From: Nemertoderma westbladi
Taxonomy: Eukaryota > Xenacoelomorpha > Nemertodermatida > Nemertodermatidae
NCBI GenBank assembly: GCA_032718475.1
Contig: JAUCBJ010001623.1
Coordinates: 1 to 55,451 of the forward strand
Length of the DNA stretch: 55,451 bases
Direction: 5' to 3'
The notes under the pieces are model-generated. The model searched no databases. It was given only the letters and a program-made list of their open reading frames with translations, and had not been told where the DNA came from. Made by a program: the position numbers and the translations under genes. The number at the start of each line of letters is the position of its first letter. The first letter of the stretch is position 1. This document shows positions 1 through 11,383 of this stretch, piece by piece.

Positions 1-216
1 GTTACAAGTGAGTTACAGATCGGTGACGGGTGAGTTACAGATCGGTTACGGGTGAGTTACAGATCGGTTACAGGTGAGTTACAGATCGGTTACAGGTGAG
101 TTACAGATCGGTGACGGGTGAGTTACAGATCGGTTACGGGTGAGTTACAGATCGGTTACAGGTGAGTTACAGATCGGTTACAAGTGAGTTACAGCTCGGT
201 TTCAGGTGATTTACAG
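1..216. repeat. 22-bp minisatellite
   Basis: About ten tandem copies of a 22-bp unit that alternates 'ggttacgggtgag' or 'ggttacaggtgag' with 'ttacagatc'. The array begins at or before the window edge, so its full length is unknown. The last copies drift ('ttacagctcgg', 'ttacagttcga') before the repeat fades near 216-235. No open frame with coding character. Confidence 0.9.
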
Positions 217-235
217 TTCGATCACGATTGGGTTA

Positions 236-972
236 CTGAACTAGAGATAGATCCTCCTCAGGAATCATGTCGTGATTGACCTTTCTTAGAAGACATTTCC
301 TAATAAAATTAACTCTATTGTATCTAATTTGTTATTAAATGATCTCAAATATTTTTATTTACAGGTTTTTTGCAATTTTTGAACAAAAAATTTGTTTTTT
401 GGCTATTCTTAATTACGAAAAAATTTTTTCGACACATTTTTTCGTTCACATTTATATACAAGTAATTAATATTTAATAATTTTGAAATATGACATAGTAG
501 TAAAACGAAACCTTCTTTTATACAATCGTAATTTAAAGTTATATAACTTGATGGTAGGTGGCGCTACAGTATATCAAACGAAACCCCAATAAGTATAGAA
601 AACGTTACAACAGGTATGTGATTGTCATTTTTTCCCAGTGAGAATATTATTTATGGCTCGTCATCCATCTACTTCCATCTAAGGTATTTATCTGCTCAAT
701 CTGCTTACTTTCTTACTCAGGTTGATGCGTGGATTAAAACTAGGATGTCAGCTTGACAATGATATTATTATATTATTATCGGATTTGTTACTGACTCAGT
801 GAGTGGCGTGCCCCACCACATATATATTTTTTACTTTCATAATAATTTTTCATACTTAACATTTAGTACAGTGTAGTTTAATAGGGATTATTAAATCATA
901 GTGACACACTGTATAAGAGTGTATTTTATTATTATTTGTTAATTATTAATTTTATCATTCTGATAACTAATA
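236..972. other. intergenic, upstream of the enolase-superfamily gene
   Basis: AT-rich sequence without a convincing gene. Positions 783-815 contain a short piece ('gtggcgtgccccaccaca') resembling the end of a dispersed repeat seen more fully at 9040, 24907 and 46350. This stretch should contain the 5' UTR and promoter of the gene starting at 973, but no clear TATA or initiator could be assigned. Confidence 0.5.
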
Positions 973-2283
973 ATGAAGATTGAACGTATATCTTGTTACC
1001 CAGTAACGCAGCCATTGCGCGGGGGCGGGGTTGTCCTTGGTGATGGTCGGGTTATCGATTGTTACCATAGCAACATTATAGAGATCAAGACGGATGGCGA
1101 TCTCATTGGCTATGGTGAGGGCTGCACGATTTCACCTCAGTACCTCCCAAGTTTCGGCGAAGCGGTTCGAGAAGGTTTCAAACTAATAGCTCCCGATTTA
1201 GTGGGAGACAACCCACTGCATATCGGATGCATCAATGATAAGATGGACAAGTTGCTAAAAGGAAACGGGTACATAAAGAATGGGATTGACTGCGCGCTAT
1301 GGGACATACTTGGAAAGGCCTGCGGCCAATCAGTGTGCACATTGTTGGGTGGTCCGTCTGGCAACTCGGTAGATCTGTATCGTATGCTCTGCAGTCATGT
1401 CCCATCCGATGAAATGCTACAACAAGTTGTCGGATTCAAATTAGAAGGTAAATTTTGTTAATCAATTTTTCCTTTAATATCAATATTATAGTATTTAGCT
1501 TTAGTAACCGTTCTACAATCCATTACAGGAATATGGTTTTATTTTTTCTCTATTTGTTAATAAAGATAAATAAGAAATTAAAGATAAATATATAAAGATA
1601 AATGTATTAATATTATATTGTTTAATTAAACACATTTAATTATCACCTCAGGTTTTAAAGTCTTTCAAATGAAATCAGGTTGCAGACAATGCGATATAGA
1701 TAGAGTGCGGAGCGTTCGAAATGCCTTGGATGATGACGACACATTGATAGTCGATGGGAATGGAAGTTGGATTCCGAGAGAAGCGAAAGAATTCGTCAAC
1801 AAAGTGGAAGATTTAAACATCTACATAGAGGAACCTTGTGGTACCTACGAACAGAACCTTTCTCTTCGACGCAAATGTAATTTACCTTTAATTCTTGACG
1901 AATCCATCGACACCATCCACCATCTCTCGCGGGCAGTCCGAGATGACGCTTGCGACGCCATCAATATGAAGATCGGTAAATGGGGAGGATTGACCCCTGC
2001 TCGAAAGGCTCGGGATTATTGCGTTGCTATGGGAGTTGCTATGACAATAGAGAACCTCGGTGGTGGGGATCTTGGAGATGCAGCTGTTGCCGCATTGGCC
2101 CATTCGACCAATAGTTCGTTGCGAGTTGCGATGCTGGATAGCAATTCGTTGTTAGAAGATAGTTTGGCGTTCGGTAAACCCTCAAGACAAGGAGCTATCA
2201 TTAAAGCTCCCACTGGTTTAGGGTTTGGAGTTGATATTGAGACTAGACATCTGTATAAACCTTACGCGGTGTATTCGGTTTAA
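973..2283 (+). CDS. mandelate racemase/muconate-lactonizing (enolase superfamily) enzyme, cis-3-hydroxy-L-proline dehydratase-like
   Basis: Two exons, 973-1447 and 1652-2283, joined across a GT-AG intron (donor 'gaag|gtaaat', acceptor 'cctcag|gtt') that splits a Gly codon; the product is 368 aa, a normal length for this superfamily. The first exon carries the N-terminal capping domain (GEGC near residue 50, then ALWDILGKACG). The second carries the barrel: a lysine in FQMKSG, metal ligands in VDGNGSW, YIEEPC and LILDES, a second lysine in INMKIGKWGG and the distal acid in ENLGGG. These enzymes abstract a proton alpha to a carboxylate using Mg2+. Spacing and the GEGC/IEEPC signatures resemble bacterial cis-3-hydroxyproline dehydratases more than animal ENOSF1; this is judged from memory. 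The substrate is therefore an inference, but the superfamily is certain. All catalytic positions look intact. Start 973 is the first Met of the open frame. Confidence 0.88.
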
Positions 2284-3218
2284 CTAACATACATTTTTCT
2301 GTGTTTTGGTTAACAAGGGATGTACATACATATTTTATGTTGGAATTTTCATATCAACGTATTTCTTGGTATGAACCAGATTTATTATTATGATGGATAT
2401 GTCACTCAATATGCCACGTAATTTAGATGTTTAATAATCAAATCTATGTGTCAGTTCCCTTATATTTTACATAAATAGTCGCCCCAAAAATATATCGATA
2501 ACAATAATTAATCACAGTATCTTCATTATGTGCCTCACATGCTAGTCTTGTCTTAGTTAGTAGTGTTTTAACTACAGTACAACTACATTACAGTAGGTTG
2601 TCCTAGCGTCTAGATATATACAGAGGTGAAATTCAGTTATCGTCCAGCTGTCCAACAGTATCCAATTAATTCTAACATACCATCCAGTCTATATGATAGG
2701 CCGTTTCATACTCTGCATTCTCCATCATTATATTGCATTACCTTGTCCGTACATCACATGTAATCTAGCTTCATCTACCTATCTATAATCGGTACAAGCC
2801 ATTAAATGCTGCCCATACTTTCCTCTTTCGTATTCGAGGATCTTCACCTCACTTCCAGATCCATGATACCAAGACACAGTATTTGTAAACAATGTAAATA
2901 CTTACGCAAATAACATACAAACAAACAAATACATACACGTTGTATGTGGGACATACAAAATTTAAAACCCTAAAACTTAAACTAAAATTACTCAAATCAT
3001 AAATGATTATTTTTGTTATTTTCATGGTAATTAACGCATACCCTAGAAAAAAATTATAAAATTTGGGATTCTTAAATGAAGCTTCATATGATTTCAAGAT
3101 ATGGAATATATGAGATTTCAGGGACGGTGAATTGTTTGTTCGTTCAGTAAGTGCCGGGTGTTCCATAATGATTGCCCCCCCCCCCCTGGCCAGCCAAAAC
3201 TGTCAGACATGCACCGTA
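2284..3218. other. intergenic, no gene seen
   Basis: AT-rich sequence downstream of the enolase-superfamily gene, presumably including its 3' UTR. It holds a 12-bp poly-C tract at 3175-3186. The open frames present lack recognisable domains and I do not call them. Confidence 0.5.
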
Positions 3219-3546
3219 GGCCCGACGCACACTTGAGATGCAAGATGCAATTTTTTTTAGAATACATTATTTCCTATCAGACCACGCACACTAGAGATGC
3301 AAGATGCAAAAAAGGACATCCTCGCCTCGATGTTCTATTTTTTGCATCTTGCATCTCGAATATAGAATACATGGTAGACTATCGGGAGGCCGTACACTAG
3401 AGATGCAAGATGCATAATAAATTCTTTGAAATATACATTAATATAATCAAAGTATAATATATAAAATAAAATACGATGCATCTTGCTTCTCTAGTGTACG
3501 TCGGGAACGATTATTTGCATCTTGCATCTCTAGTGTGCGGCGGGCC
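3219..3546. mobile_element. MITE made of nested palindromes
   Basis: The ends are imperfect inverted repeats of about 33 bp: 'ggcccgacgcacac' with 'gagatgcaagatgca' on the left, and the complement ending in 'gcggcgggcc' on the right. The same 'ctagagatgcaagatgca' module recurs inside as a tight hairpin (about 3291-3357) and as another inverted pair (about 3391-3505). It is flanked by 'gta' and 'tta', which fits a TA or TNA target site as in Tc1/mariner or PIF/Harbinger elements. There is no coding capacity. The gypsy element begins six bases after its right end. Confidence 0.7.
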
Positions 3547-3552
3547 TTAGTG

Positions 3553-3883
3553 TGTAACGACACGATCTAAAATAACTTTATAAGAATAATTTCACAGTCG
3601 ATTAATTTGATATGTATGAATCGTATACTGCATGACAGGCGGTTTACTTTGTAGGAAAACTGTCTTGAGTTCGGGTGGTCTCATTCGAGGATAAATATAA
3701 AAGTAGACAGAAGCATGTTAGAAGATATACTGTAGCAGAGTTGAGAAATAAAATACTAAGTATTGGTTATTAGGAGACTTAAAGGTAGTAAGAAAAGTAA
3801 CTTTAGAGAAATACAATAATTGATGGCCAGATAACAAATAAAAACTCTTTATTATAAATACAATTGACGTGTATATCGTCATA
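3553..3883 (+). repeat. gypsy 5' LTR
   Basis: 331 bp, beginning 'tgtaacga' and ending 'cgtcata', matched by the copy at 9381-9660. It contains a TATA-like 'ataaatataaaag' near 3693 and an 'aataaa' in 'caaataaaaac' near the 3' side, so promoter and polyadenylation signals are plausible. It is longer than the 3' copy, which lacks a block present here between the 'agatatactgtag' and 'ttattaggagac' motifs. Confidence 0.9.
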
Positions 3884-3884
3884 G

Positions 3885-3900
3885 TGGTGACCCGGACGAG
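3885..3900 (+). other. primer binding site, tRNA-Trp type
   Basis: 'tggtgacccggacgag' starts one base after the 5' LTR. It is complementary to the 3' end of animal tRNA-Trp except at two positions (expected 'tggtgaccccgacgtg'). tRNA-Trp priming is an established trait of CsRn1-clade gypsy elements. Confidence 0.7.
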
Positions 3901-3908
3901 ATCAACTA

Positions 3909-4757
3909 ATGGATAACGACGAAGAACTACAGAACGTCCTTCCAAACGATGTTGAGGGTAATCCACATCAATTATTACGAGTCTCAATAAAACCGTCAGT
4001 ATTTTTTCGAACTAATCCAACTGTATGGTTTCGTCTACTGGAATCGCAATTCGCCCTAGCAACGATCACCAATGAAACAACAAAATTTCAACACATCCTC
4101 GCCAATCTCCCAGAAGATGTCGCACTCAATGTGTCCCCAACGATAAATACCTACGAAGAGATCAAAGGACAGATCATTAAACTCTACCAAAAAACTAAGT
4201 CAGAACTTTTGGAAGAAGCATTGGGTAACGTCACATTAGATGGACAAAAACCATCTCTTGTTTTTTCTCAGGATAAAACGGAAATTGAGTGAATGTAATT
4301 TAACTGTAGACGACGAACTTGTTCGACACAAATTACTCCAAGCCCTACCAGTTTCTGTACGACCATCTTTAGCTGCACATCAGAAACTTCCTCCAGATGA
4401 GTTTGCTGCTCTTGCAGATACTATTCTGTAACTCACAAATGAACAACCTGCTCCACATGTAACAACGAACCTAATTATAACCAAAACACAAACTTTCCCA
4501 ACTTCAATGAACCCAGCCGCATGTTTCGACTCTTGCCTAGCGGGAACGTTACGAACAATCACAACCCCAACCAAACATCACAAGGTTCCATGTTTCCCTT
4601 TTCGGCTGGACAGAAACCAAAGGTGTGCCGTTTTCACGTATACTATGGCGACAGAGCAAAAAACTGCAAGAACTGGTGCGGCTGGCCCGGTAGTAAACCA
4701 CCACTGGCACCATCCTCTCGTAAACCGTTGCATTCAAACTCACCTTCGGAAAACTAG
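3909..4757 (+). pseudogene. gypsy gag, frameshifted
   Basis: The first frame (3909-4292) encodes a gag capsid-like segment containing WFRLLESQFALA and FQHILANLPEDVA. It then shifts frame in the overlap near 4240-4292 and continues to a stop at 4431 with LLQALPVSVRPSLAAH. A third segment (about 4521-4757) holds a C-H-C-C zinc-binding stretch, RFHVYYGDRAKNCKNWC, as found at the gag C terminus of this clade. Gag would form the particle and bind RNA. At least one frameshift and a stop separate these parts, so no intact Gag is made. Confidence 0.75.
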
Positions 4758-7700
4758 GCACCCTCAGGGTTAATGCAGCACACACTGAGGGTAATAATGC
4801 TGCCGTATTTTTACTCACCGCAGCAATACTCAACGGTGTCGTATCGCAATCAACAAACTTTCTAATTGACACGGGATCACAAGTCAGTGTTATTAGGACT
4901 GAAGTAGTAAAAGACTCCGTGTGGCAATTAACTCTAATGAAACTCACCACGGCATCTGGATCACTTCTCAAAGTTTACGGCAAAATAACAATAACTATTT
5001 CTCTACTTCGCCGAAATTTTCCATGGACATTTTATATCGCAAACGTTGACCAAAATATTATTGGTTTAGATTTTCTATCGCATTTCGGAATGATTCTCGA
5101 CTGTAAAAATAAAATAATCGTAGATAATGAAACAAAACTCAGGCAAACGCTCAATAACTCTTCTGCTCAAAGTCAAAATATTATGGAAGTGACAAGTTCT
5201 CAAGATAAACCTCGACTGGAGAACCTACTGAACGATTTCTCCGATGTTTTTAACCATGATACAGCTTTCATGGGTCCGCCTGTGTCCGACACTGTTCATC
5301 ACATGATCACAGCTGATATTCAACCATTAGCTTCTAAACCTAGACAACTCAGTAGTGAGAAACTAATCATAGCGAAAGACGTATTTAAAGATCTCCAAGA
5401 TAAAGGCATAATACTTGGCCCTTCCAGCAGTCCTTGGGCGGCCCCTCTGCATATGGCCCCTAAAAAGAATACCACAGACCAATGGAGACCATGTGGCGAT
5501 TATTGTGCACTCAACAGAGTGACTCAACCCGATCGCTACCCAGTCCCTCATATCCACCACTTTAACCAGAATCTCAAAGGTAAAACAATATTTAGTAAGC
5601 TAGATCTCGTTCGTGCTTACAACCAGATCGCAGTTGCTGAATCAGATATACAAAAAACAGCCGTAATAACACCATTTGGTCTCTATGAATTCCTAAGAAT
5701 GCCATATGGACTCAAAAACGCTGGTCAAACCTTCCAACGTCGAATGGACACAGCTTTAGGCGACCTAGATTTCTCCTATGTATTCTTCAACGATATTTTA
5801 GTTTTATCAACGACTATTGAACAACACTATCTTGACCTACAAACGATTTTTCAACGCATATCTAACTGTAATTTAAAAGTTAACTTGTCCAAGTGCAAAT
5901 GGTTCCAAACAGAAATATAATTTCTGGGTTTTCAAGTATCTGAAATTGGAATTAAACCCCCAGCAGTCAGAGTGGCTGCGCTCACAGCATTGCCCATGCC
6001 CACAAACTACCCAGAACTATGTCGAATAATGGGAATATTCAATTTCTACAGAAGACATATTCCCCAATTCAGTATACTATGTCATCCCCTCCAAATATTA
6101 CTCAACAACGCACAACCTAATAAACGCAAACTTCCACAACTTCCTTTTAATGAACAGCAATGGACACAGGAGCATTCAACGGCTTTCCAAGCCCTTGAAC
6201 ACGCTCTAGCCAAAGCTGTTCTTCTCCATCACCCATCCACAGTTGATACACCTTTAATCATCACCACGGATGCTTCCAACATCGCTCTCGGTGGCTCACT
6301 ACAGGAAGTAAATTCATCAGCAGAGTCCAACCCAATCGGATTCTACTCTCGCAGACTTAGTAAAAAAGAATCAACGTGGTCAACATTCGATCGCGAATTG
6401 CTAGCTGCATATCAAACCACCTTACATTATAGGGATATTATAGAAGGAAGAACAGTGACTATTTACACCGACCACAAACCACTTGCCCTCGCATTTAATA
6501 AACCAAACAGCATATCACCACGGCAGAATCGTCATTTATCCTTTCTTGCAGAATACATTGTGACAATATAGAATATATTCCTGGAGATACCAATGTGGTG
6601 GCAGATACTCTCTCAAGAAACATCGCAGCTATACAAATAGACGGTCTCAGTATTGATGACATCGCAACTGCTCAGGCTAATACTCCTAATATTAAAGATG
6701 TCAAGAACTCTTTCAAACTGAAACTGTATACCACAGCAACAGGAAAACAACTTCTATGCGACATATCTACTACACAACCACGACCAATTGTACCAAAGGA
6801 ACTTCAACATTTGATATTTGTGCAATTTCACAATCTCGCACACCCAGGAATCAAATCAACAATAAGATTAATAACTGATAGATATATTTGGCCCAACGCT
6901 CGTCGTATGATAACAAACTGGTGTCGCACATGTATTCCATGTCAAACTTCAAAAATCCAAATTCACACAAAGGCCCCACTTCGACAATTTCCTCTGACTG
7001 ACCGTTTCAGCCATGTACACATCGATATTGTTGGACCATTACCACCTGGAGACAACCACTCATATCGTTACATTGTATCTATGATAGACCGCAACACCAG
7101 GTGGGTGGAAGCAGTTCCTATACAATCCCAGACTGCAGAGGCAACTGCAACTGCATTCGCAGATGCATGGTTTTCACGCTTTGGCGTCCCACTCCATTTA
7201 ACATCTGACTGTGGAAAGCAATTTGAATCAGAGCTCCTTGCTGAACTGTCAAAACTCATAGGATTTTACCGACTACGAACCACATCCTACCATCCGCAAT
7301 CAAATGGCAAAATTGAACGATTCCATCGAACATTAAAAGCCGGTTTAAAAAGCCGGAAAAGCGATTGGTTATCCTCCCTGCCTATCATCCTATTCAGCCA
7401 TCGCATAACACCTTCGCATATCACTGGAATTTCGCCTTTTGAATTAGTTACTGGAACCCTACCACTTCTACCAGCAAGTATCATCGTCCCTACAGACACA
7501 ACCTATAACTGGGAATTTGTATTCAAACTACATAAACACATAACTGAATTAGGTTTCATAGCACAATCGGCAACATTAAACCAACGAGACGCAAATACTT
7601 CCATCAAAACGCATATCCCAGCAGCACTTCAACAATGTGATAAAGTATTTGTTCGTATAGATCGAATAAGAAAACCACTCGAAGCCCCTTACCAAGGACC

Positions 7701-7995
7701 ATTTAAGGTTCTGGAGCGAAACAATAAGTATTACAAACTATTAACACCCAGCGGCGACCAAGACATATCAATAGATCGTTTGAAACCCTACCTCATACCG
7801 CCGACCACAATAAAAAATAGAAAAAATTCCCCAAACTCAACATCCTCCGATTCGCACACAACAACCTCAACAGGAATCGACCAAACCAGTTGTGACATTA
7901 AATCACAACCCCAAGCAGACACAAACTCATACACGTTCGTGGGGCCTTCGCGCAGGATGAGGCCCAGTTATGAGATACAAATTAAAATTGAGTGA
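4700..7995 (+). pseudogene. gypsy pol: protease, RT, RNase H, integrase; broken
   Basis: The protease has the aspartic motif [11 protein letters not shown] near 4862. RT carries [24 protein letters not shown] and [15 protein letters not shown], but the catalytic YxDD site reads FFND near 5788-5799, losing the first Asp. The frame meets an in-frame TAA at 5918-5920 just before the FLGF..VS segment. RNase H is present (TTDASNIALGG, TDHKPLA), then a frameshift near 6565-6575 moves into 6595-7995. Integrase has the zinc finger (H..H..C..C near 6831-6945), the D, D and E of HIDIVGP, TSDCGKQF and GKIERFHR, and a GPY/F module (PYQGPF). The integrase frame is open, but the whole protein is not translatable. 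Confidence 0.92.
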
Positions 7996-9380
7996 CTGTA
8001 TCACAAAATCAGTATTTGAGAAATTTAACCATACCGACGATCAATCAAAGAAAGGGGGACAGTACGTGTTCAGCCCTTTTGATCTGCACCCCCCCCCCCC
8101 CCCCTTCCTACCAACCAATACATAACCGCGACATCTACCACCCAAGGTGCGGAAGGGTAGCACAAACTTATTTCCAATCACACGTTCAATATGCGAAGCC
8201 ATGTGGTTTATAGGAAATATGGAGAATTCGAGAAAATCGAGAATACGAGAAACTCGATCGAAATACCTGCTCATCCCAGTAGGCCTATCCATCCATAGTC
8301 ACCGGATAGCTGCGGTTTATTCCCGTAGAACAGTAGAATTCCTGCAGCTTCCAACCCAATTCGACAACGAATTCGCCTCACACTTTCGCGTGGCAGAGAA
8401 CGTAATCCGGTGCGATACACGTCTGCCCGACTTTCAACAATTTCCCCCAGGCGATCCCAGGATCCGGCTATCCAGGCCGCCGCTAAACCCAAATCGCAAT
8501 CCTCGTCGATTCGTCCAGTCATCGAAGTAAGTCGGACTCTTCCCACCACTCTCCAAGGTGGGTGGCTTGTGTGAGGCATGAGGAACTTGGCAGTAGTGGC
8601 CCGCATTATTACGATCCGACTGACCGCCGTATTCCCAGTGTAGTAAATATAATCTTACTGACAAGCAAGCAATTCCGTAGTATTTATTCCTCAGTTAATC
8701 GCATCTTGATGCCACTCCGCTGCTCGGGTCCAGATACATCTGACTGTCGGAAGCGTTTCAAACAGTAATCGAGCGGCATTTGCGGATATTTCCGATGGTT
8801 TTATAATAAATAAGGGGATTCAATGTTAAAATAAGAGGCTGAATGGATTATTCCAAAGCCCAATAACAGTATATAGCTTCTGAGCTTAGGTACAGTTTAC
8901 AGGTTTAGGTACCATAATCAGTAGTCAGCCTACAATAATTTTGAACCTGTAGTCTCCTAGCAACCAGCTGATGCCAAGCCTAATAATTTTTGGGTAGATT
9001 AATTTATTATAACTGTAAGACAGTTACACAGATGCTGCACGAAGACCCCACGCAAATTCAACTTGGAAAATTTCTAAACTTTTGCCAGACTACATGTGTA
9101 CCAAGTTTGGATCTATTTTATCGAGATTTGGCTGAGTTATTAACGTTTAAAATTGGACACGACAGATCGACAGAACAACAGAACAACAGAACAACAAATC
9201 GACAGATCAACAGACACACCGATTGAGTTAGTGGTACCTGTATGCTAAGCTCGCTTACTTTCGTTGCTCGACCCACAATACGATTTCAACAAGAAGTGGG
9301 AAGAAAGTTGTTCACTTTAAACCTCCTTAATTCTTAGATAATCATTATATGAGGAACTCCGTTTTCGGCTGGGGGAGTTC
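7996..9380. other. gypsy 3' untranslated internal region
   Basis: Long non-coding tail between integrase and the 3' LTR. It holds a poly-C tract (about 8088-8104), an open frame without recognisable domains, and a copy of a dispersed repeat (9040-9288). A short purine run ('gggggag') at 9371-9377 just before the LTR is a candidate polypurine tract. No envelope-like sequence seen. Confidence 0.6.
9040..9288 (+). repeat. dispersed repeat Z, copy 1
   Basis: Contains 'taccaagtttggat' and 'gagttattaacg', then ends in 'gctaagctcgcttactttcg' and 'gttgctcgacccaca'. The same order of motifs occurs at 24907-25300 (opposite strand) and 46350-46616. This copy lies inside the gypsy internal region, so it was either captured by or is native to that element. 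Confidence 0.6.
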
Positions 9381-9660
9381 TGTAACGATGACACGATCTA
9401 AAATAACTTTATAAGAATAATTTTACAGTCGATTAATTTGATAGCAAATTAATGACTTTGTAGGAAAACTGTCTGAGTTCGGGTGGTCTCATTCGAGTAT
9501 AAATATAAAAGTAGACAGAAGCATGTTAGAAGATATACTGTAGTTATTAGGAGACTTAAAGGTTGTAAGAAAAGTAACTTTAGAGAAATACAATAATTGA
9601 TGGCCAGATAACAAATAAAAACTCTTTATTATAAATACAATTGACTTGTATATCGTCATA
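9381..9660 (+). repeat. gypsy 3' LTR
   Basis: 280 bp with the same termini as the 5' LTR. Relative to it, this copy lacks a block of about 30 bp after 'atactgtag' and differs in the segment near 9442-9452. It is followed by the target duplication 'agtg'. Confidence 0.9.
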
Positions 9661-9716
9661 AGTGTAATATACCATTCGAAAGAGAATTTAATTCTGAGCT
9701 TGCTTGCAAATATTTA

Positions 9717-10294
9717 GGGTCCAATACAAATGTATAAAATTTTTATAGGCAATTCTTTAAACCTATCTTACTTTTCAATATTTGTGATTTAATCACAATT
9801 TAAAAAATATAATTTATCCAGCGTTAGTCATCATATATATAGCCATCACGGGGAGCTCTTCGATAGTGGCAAAGGATGTAGGCCCTTAAAAGGGCCGTTT
9901 TGGTTTGAGTTCAGTTTGATAATGCCACAGAATCACGACCCTCTCTAAAAGTAACATCTCTGATCCTTAACTCAACCTTAACCTCAACCTTAAGTTTTTC
10001 TTCAGAGTCATCGAAGATTGCACTGGAACTTGTCATTTTAATTACTTCTGTTAGGCCTAATTCAGTAAATTTACCAAAGAAACACTAATACCGATAACTG
10101 AATACTGTAATATATTGGAATACAGCAAAAGTCAGGAAGTAATAACTGTTTAAACAGGGCTGCAACATGCAAAGCTGATGCCTAACACTGGATAAATTAT
10201 ATTTTTTTAAAATTGTGATTAAATAACAAATATTGAAAAGTAAGATAGGTTTAAAGAATTGCCTACAAAATTTTTATACCGTTGTATTGGACCC
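9717..10294. mobile_element. MITE with about 118-bp TIRs
   Basis: The left arm 9717-9832 begins 'gggtccaatacaa' and includes 'taaacctatcttacttttc'; it is repeated in reverse complement at about 10173-10294. The centre has no coding capacity. No clear target duplication was found. It starts 56 bp downstream of the gypsy 3' LTR. Confidence 0.75.
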
Positions 10295-10445
10295 ACCCGG
10301 TACATGGAACACCCGGTACATTCAATAGATTCCAATTTTGTGATGTGCCAATATTATGGTGCCCATCACAAATTTAGGGCCTGGTATATTATATATTTCA
10401 CTGTAAAATGTTTATTTCATAGCATTTTTATCGGAGGTTTCTGTT

Positions 10446-11383
10446 ATGCTATATTTGAATGGCATAAAATACAAAGCATCTAACTTTGACGACGTAATGC
10501 CATATTTTCCATCTGGACCTGTGGATCTTAATAGTAATCGAATTAATCTTTTATTTCAACACAATGAAGATTAAGCATGAATGCCCTGAAGAGCTAGGAG
10601 TTGGGCTTCTGATGCACCTGTACAAAGGGAACGCAATGGCAATAGAGATATCTGTTCACAAAAACTATCGTGCCGTGACAATTATTCCGGCTGTAGCGAA
10701 GATATGAGAGCACATAATCTTAGCATATTTGAATCTTGCATCTACCGGTTTGTACTTTAGTTCTAAATTAAATGTTAAATCTTCAGTTCTAAACCAAACG
10801 TCAGTTGTTCTATCTAATCACCAATCAGGACGTCAGTACATAGTTCCAAACGCAATGACAGAAATCGCTAAGTTAATATTATGTCTACAAATTACAGTAA
10901 GAGATACTGTAATTAGCAACCATGATTGATTGTGGTTGTTTATACGTGGGTTGGTTACACTTCGAACGGTAGTGTATAAAACAAAGACCGCAGGCTGTAT
11001 AAAAGGCAGAGTTTGAAAGACAAGTCATAGAAGTCAAGCTTCCTCCATTCGTATCTGTACAGAGTTCATTCCAAAGAAAAAGGTGAATGATAAATCCAAA
11101 GGTTGAAGACATTTTTCATATTCCCCCTGCCTTGAAGCTGACCCATAGAGGACGCTTCGCCAATCCTGGTGATGTCTGGCAGAACGAAGTAATACTTAGT
11201 TACAGTCCAGAACAGCCGGATGAACTAAAGGTGATAACTTTGTCTAGGGTTGCGGATATTAGGCGGTTGCAGGTTTCGCGCTTGATGGTAATTTTAAATA
11301 CCAACCAATCGTTCCATTTCCATTCGCTCAGTTGTATACCATCCACGGCTTCGTTCCTGACAAGAATCTTAACGTGTGATTAA
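10446..11383 (+). pseudogene. possible coding relic, family not recognised
   Basis: Three protein-like open segments lie in order: 10446-10574 (contains NFDDVMPYFPSGPVDL), 10564-10707 in another frame (contains HECPEELGVGLLMHLYKG) and 11087-11383 (contains DIFHIPPALKLTHRGRF). The first two overlap by a few bases, as if one reading frame had been shifted. The last ends exactly where the downstream satellite starts. Composition looks coding, but I recognise no family; a decayed transposon gene or isolated exons are both possible. Weak call. Confidence 0.3.

Larger units (their letters stand above)
3553..9660 (+). mobile_element. Ty3/gypsy LTR retrotransposon (CsRn1-like), inactivated
   Basis: A 6.1-kb element with related LTRs (3553-3883 and 9381-9660), flanked by the 4-bp direct repeat 'agtg' (3549-3552 and 9661-9664). 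The order is gag, protease, reverse transcriptase, RNase H, integrase with GPY/F module, which is the gypsy order; there is no chromodomain and no envelope gene. The primer site matches tRNA-Trp, as known for the CsRn1 clade. The LTRs differ by indels of tens of bases, and the coding region has a gag frameshift, an in-frame stop in pol and a frameshift before integrase. It is an old, non-autonomous copy. Confidence 0.93.

Noticed and set aside
1137-2213. Minus-strand frames across the enolase-superfamily exons
   Set aside because: Shadows of the conserved plus-strand exons; no motifs.
8147-8530. 127-codon frame in the gypsy 3' region as an envelope gene
   Set aside because: No signal peptide, membrane segment or fusion-type motif; it overlaps an equally long antisense frame.
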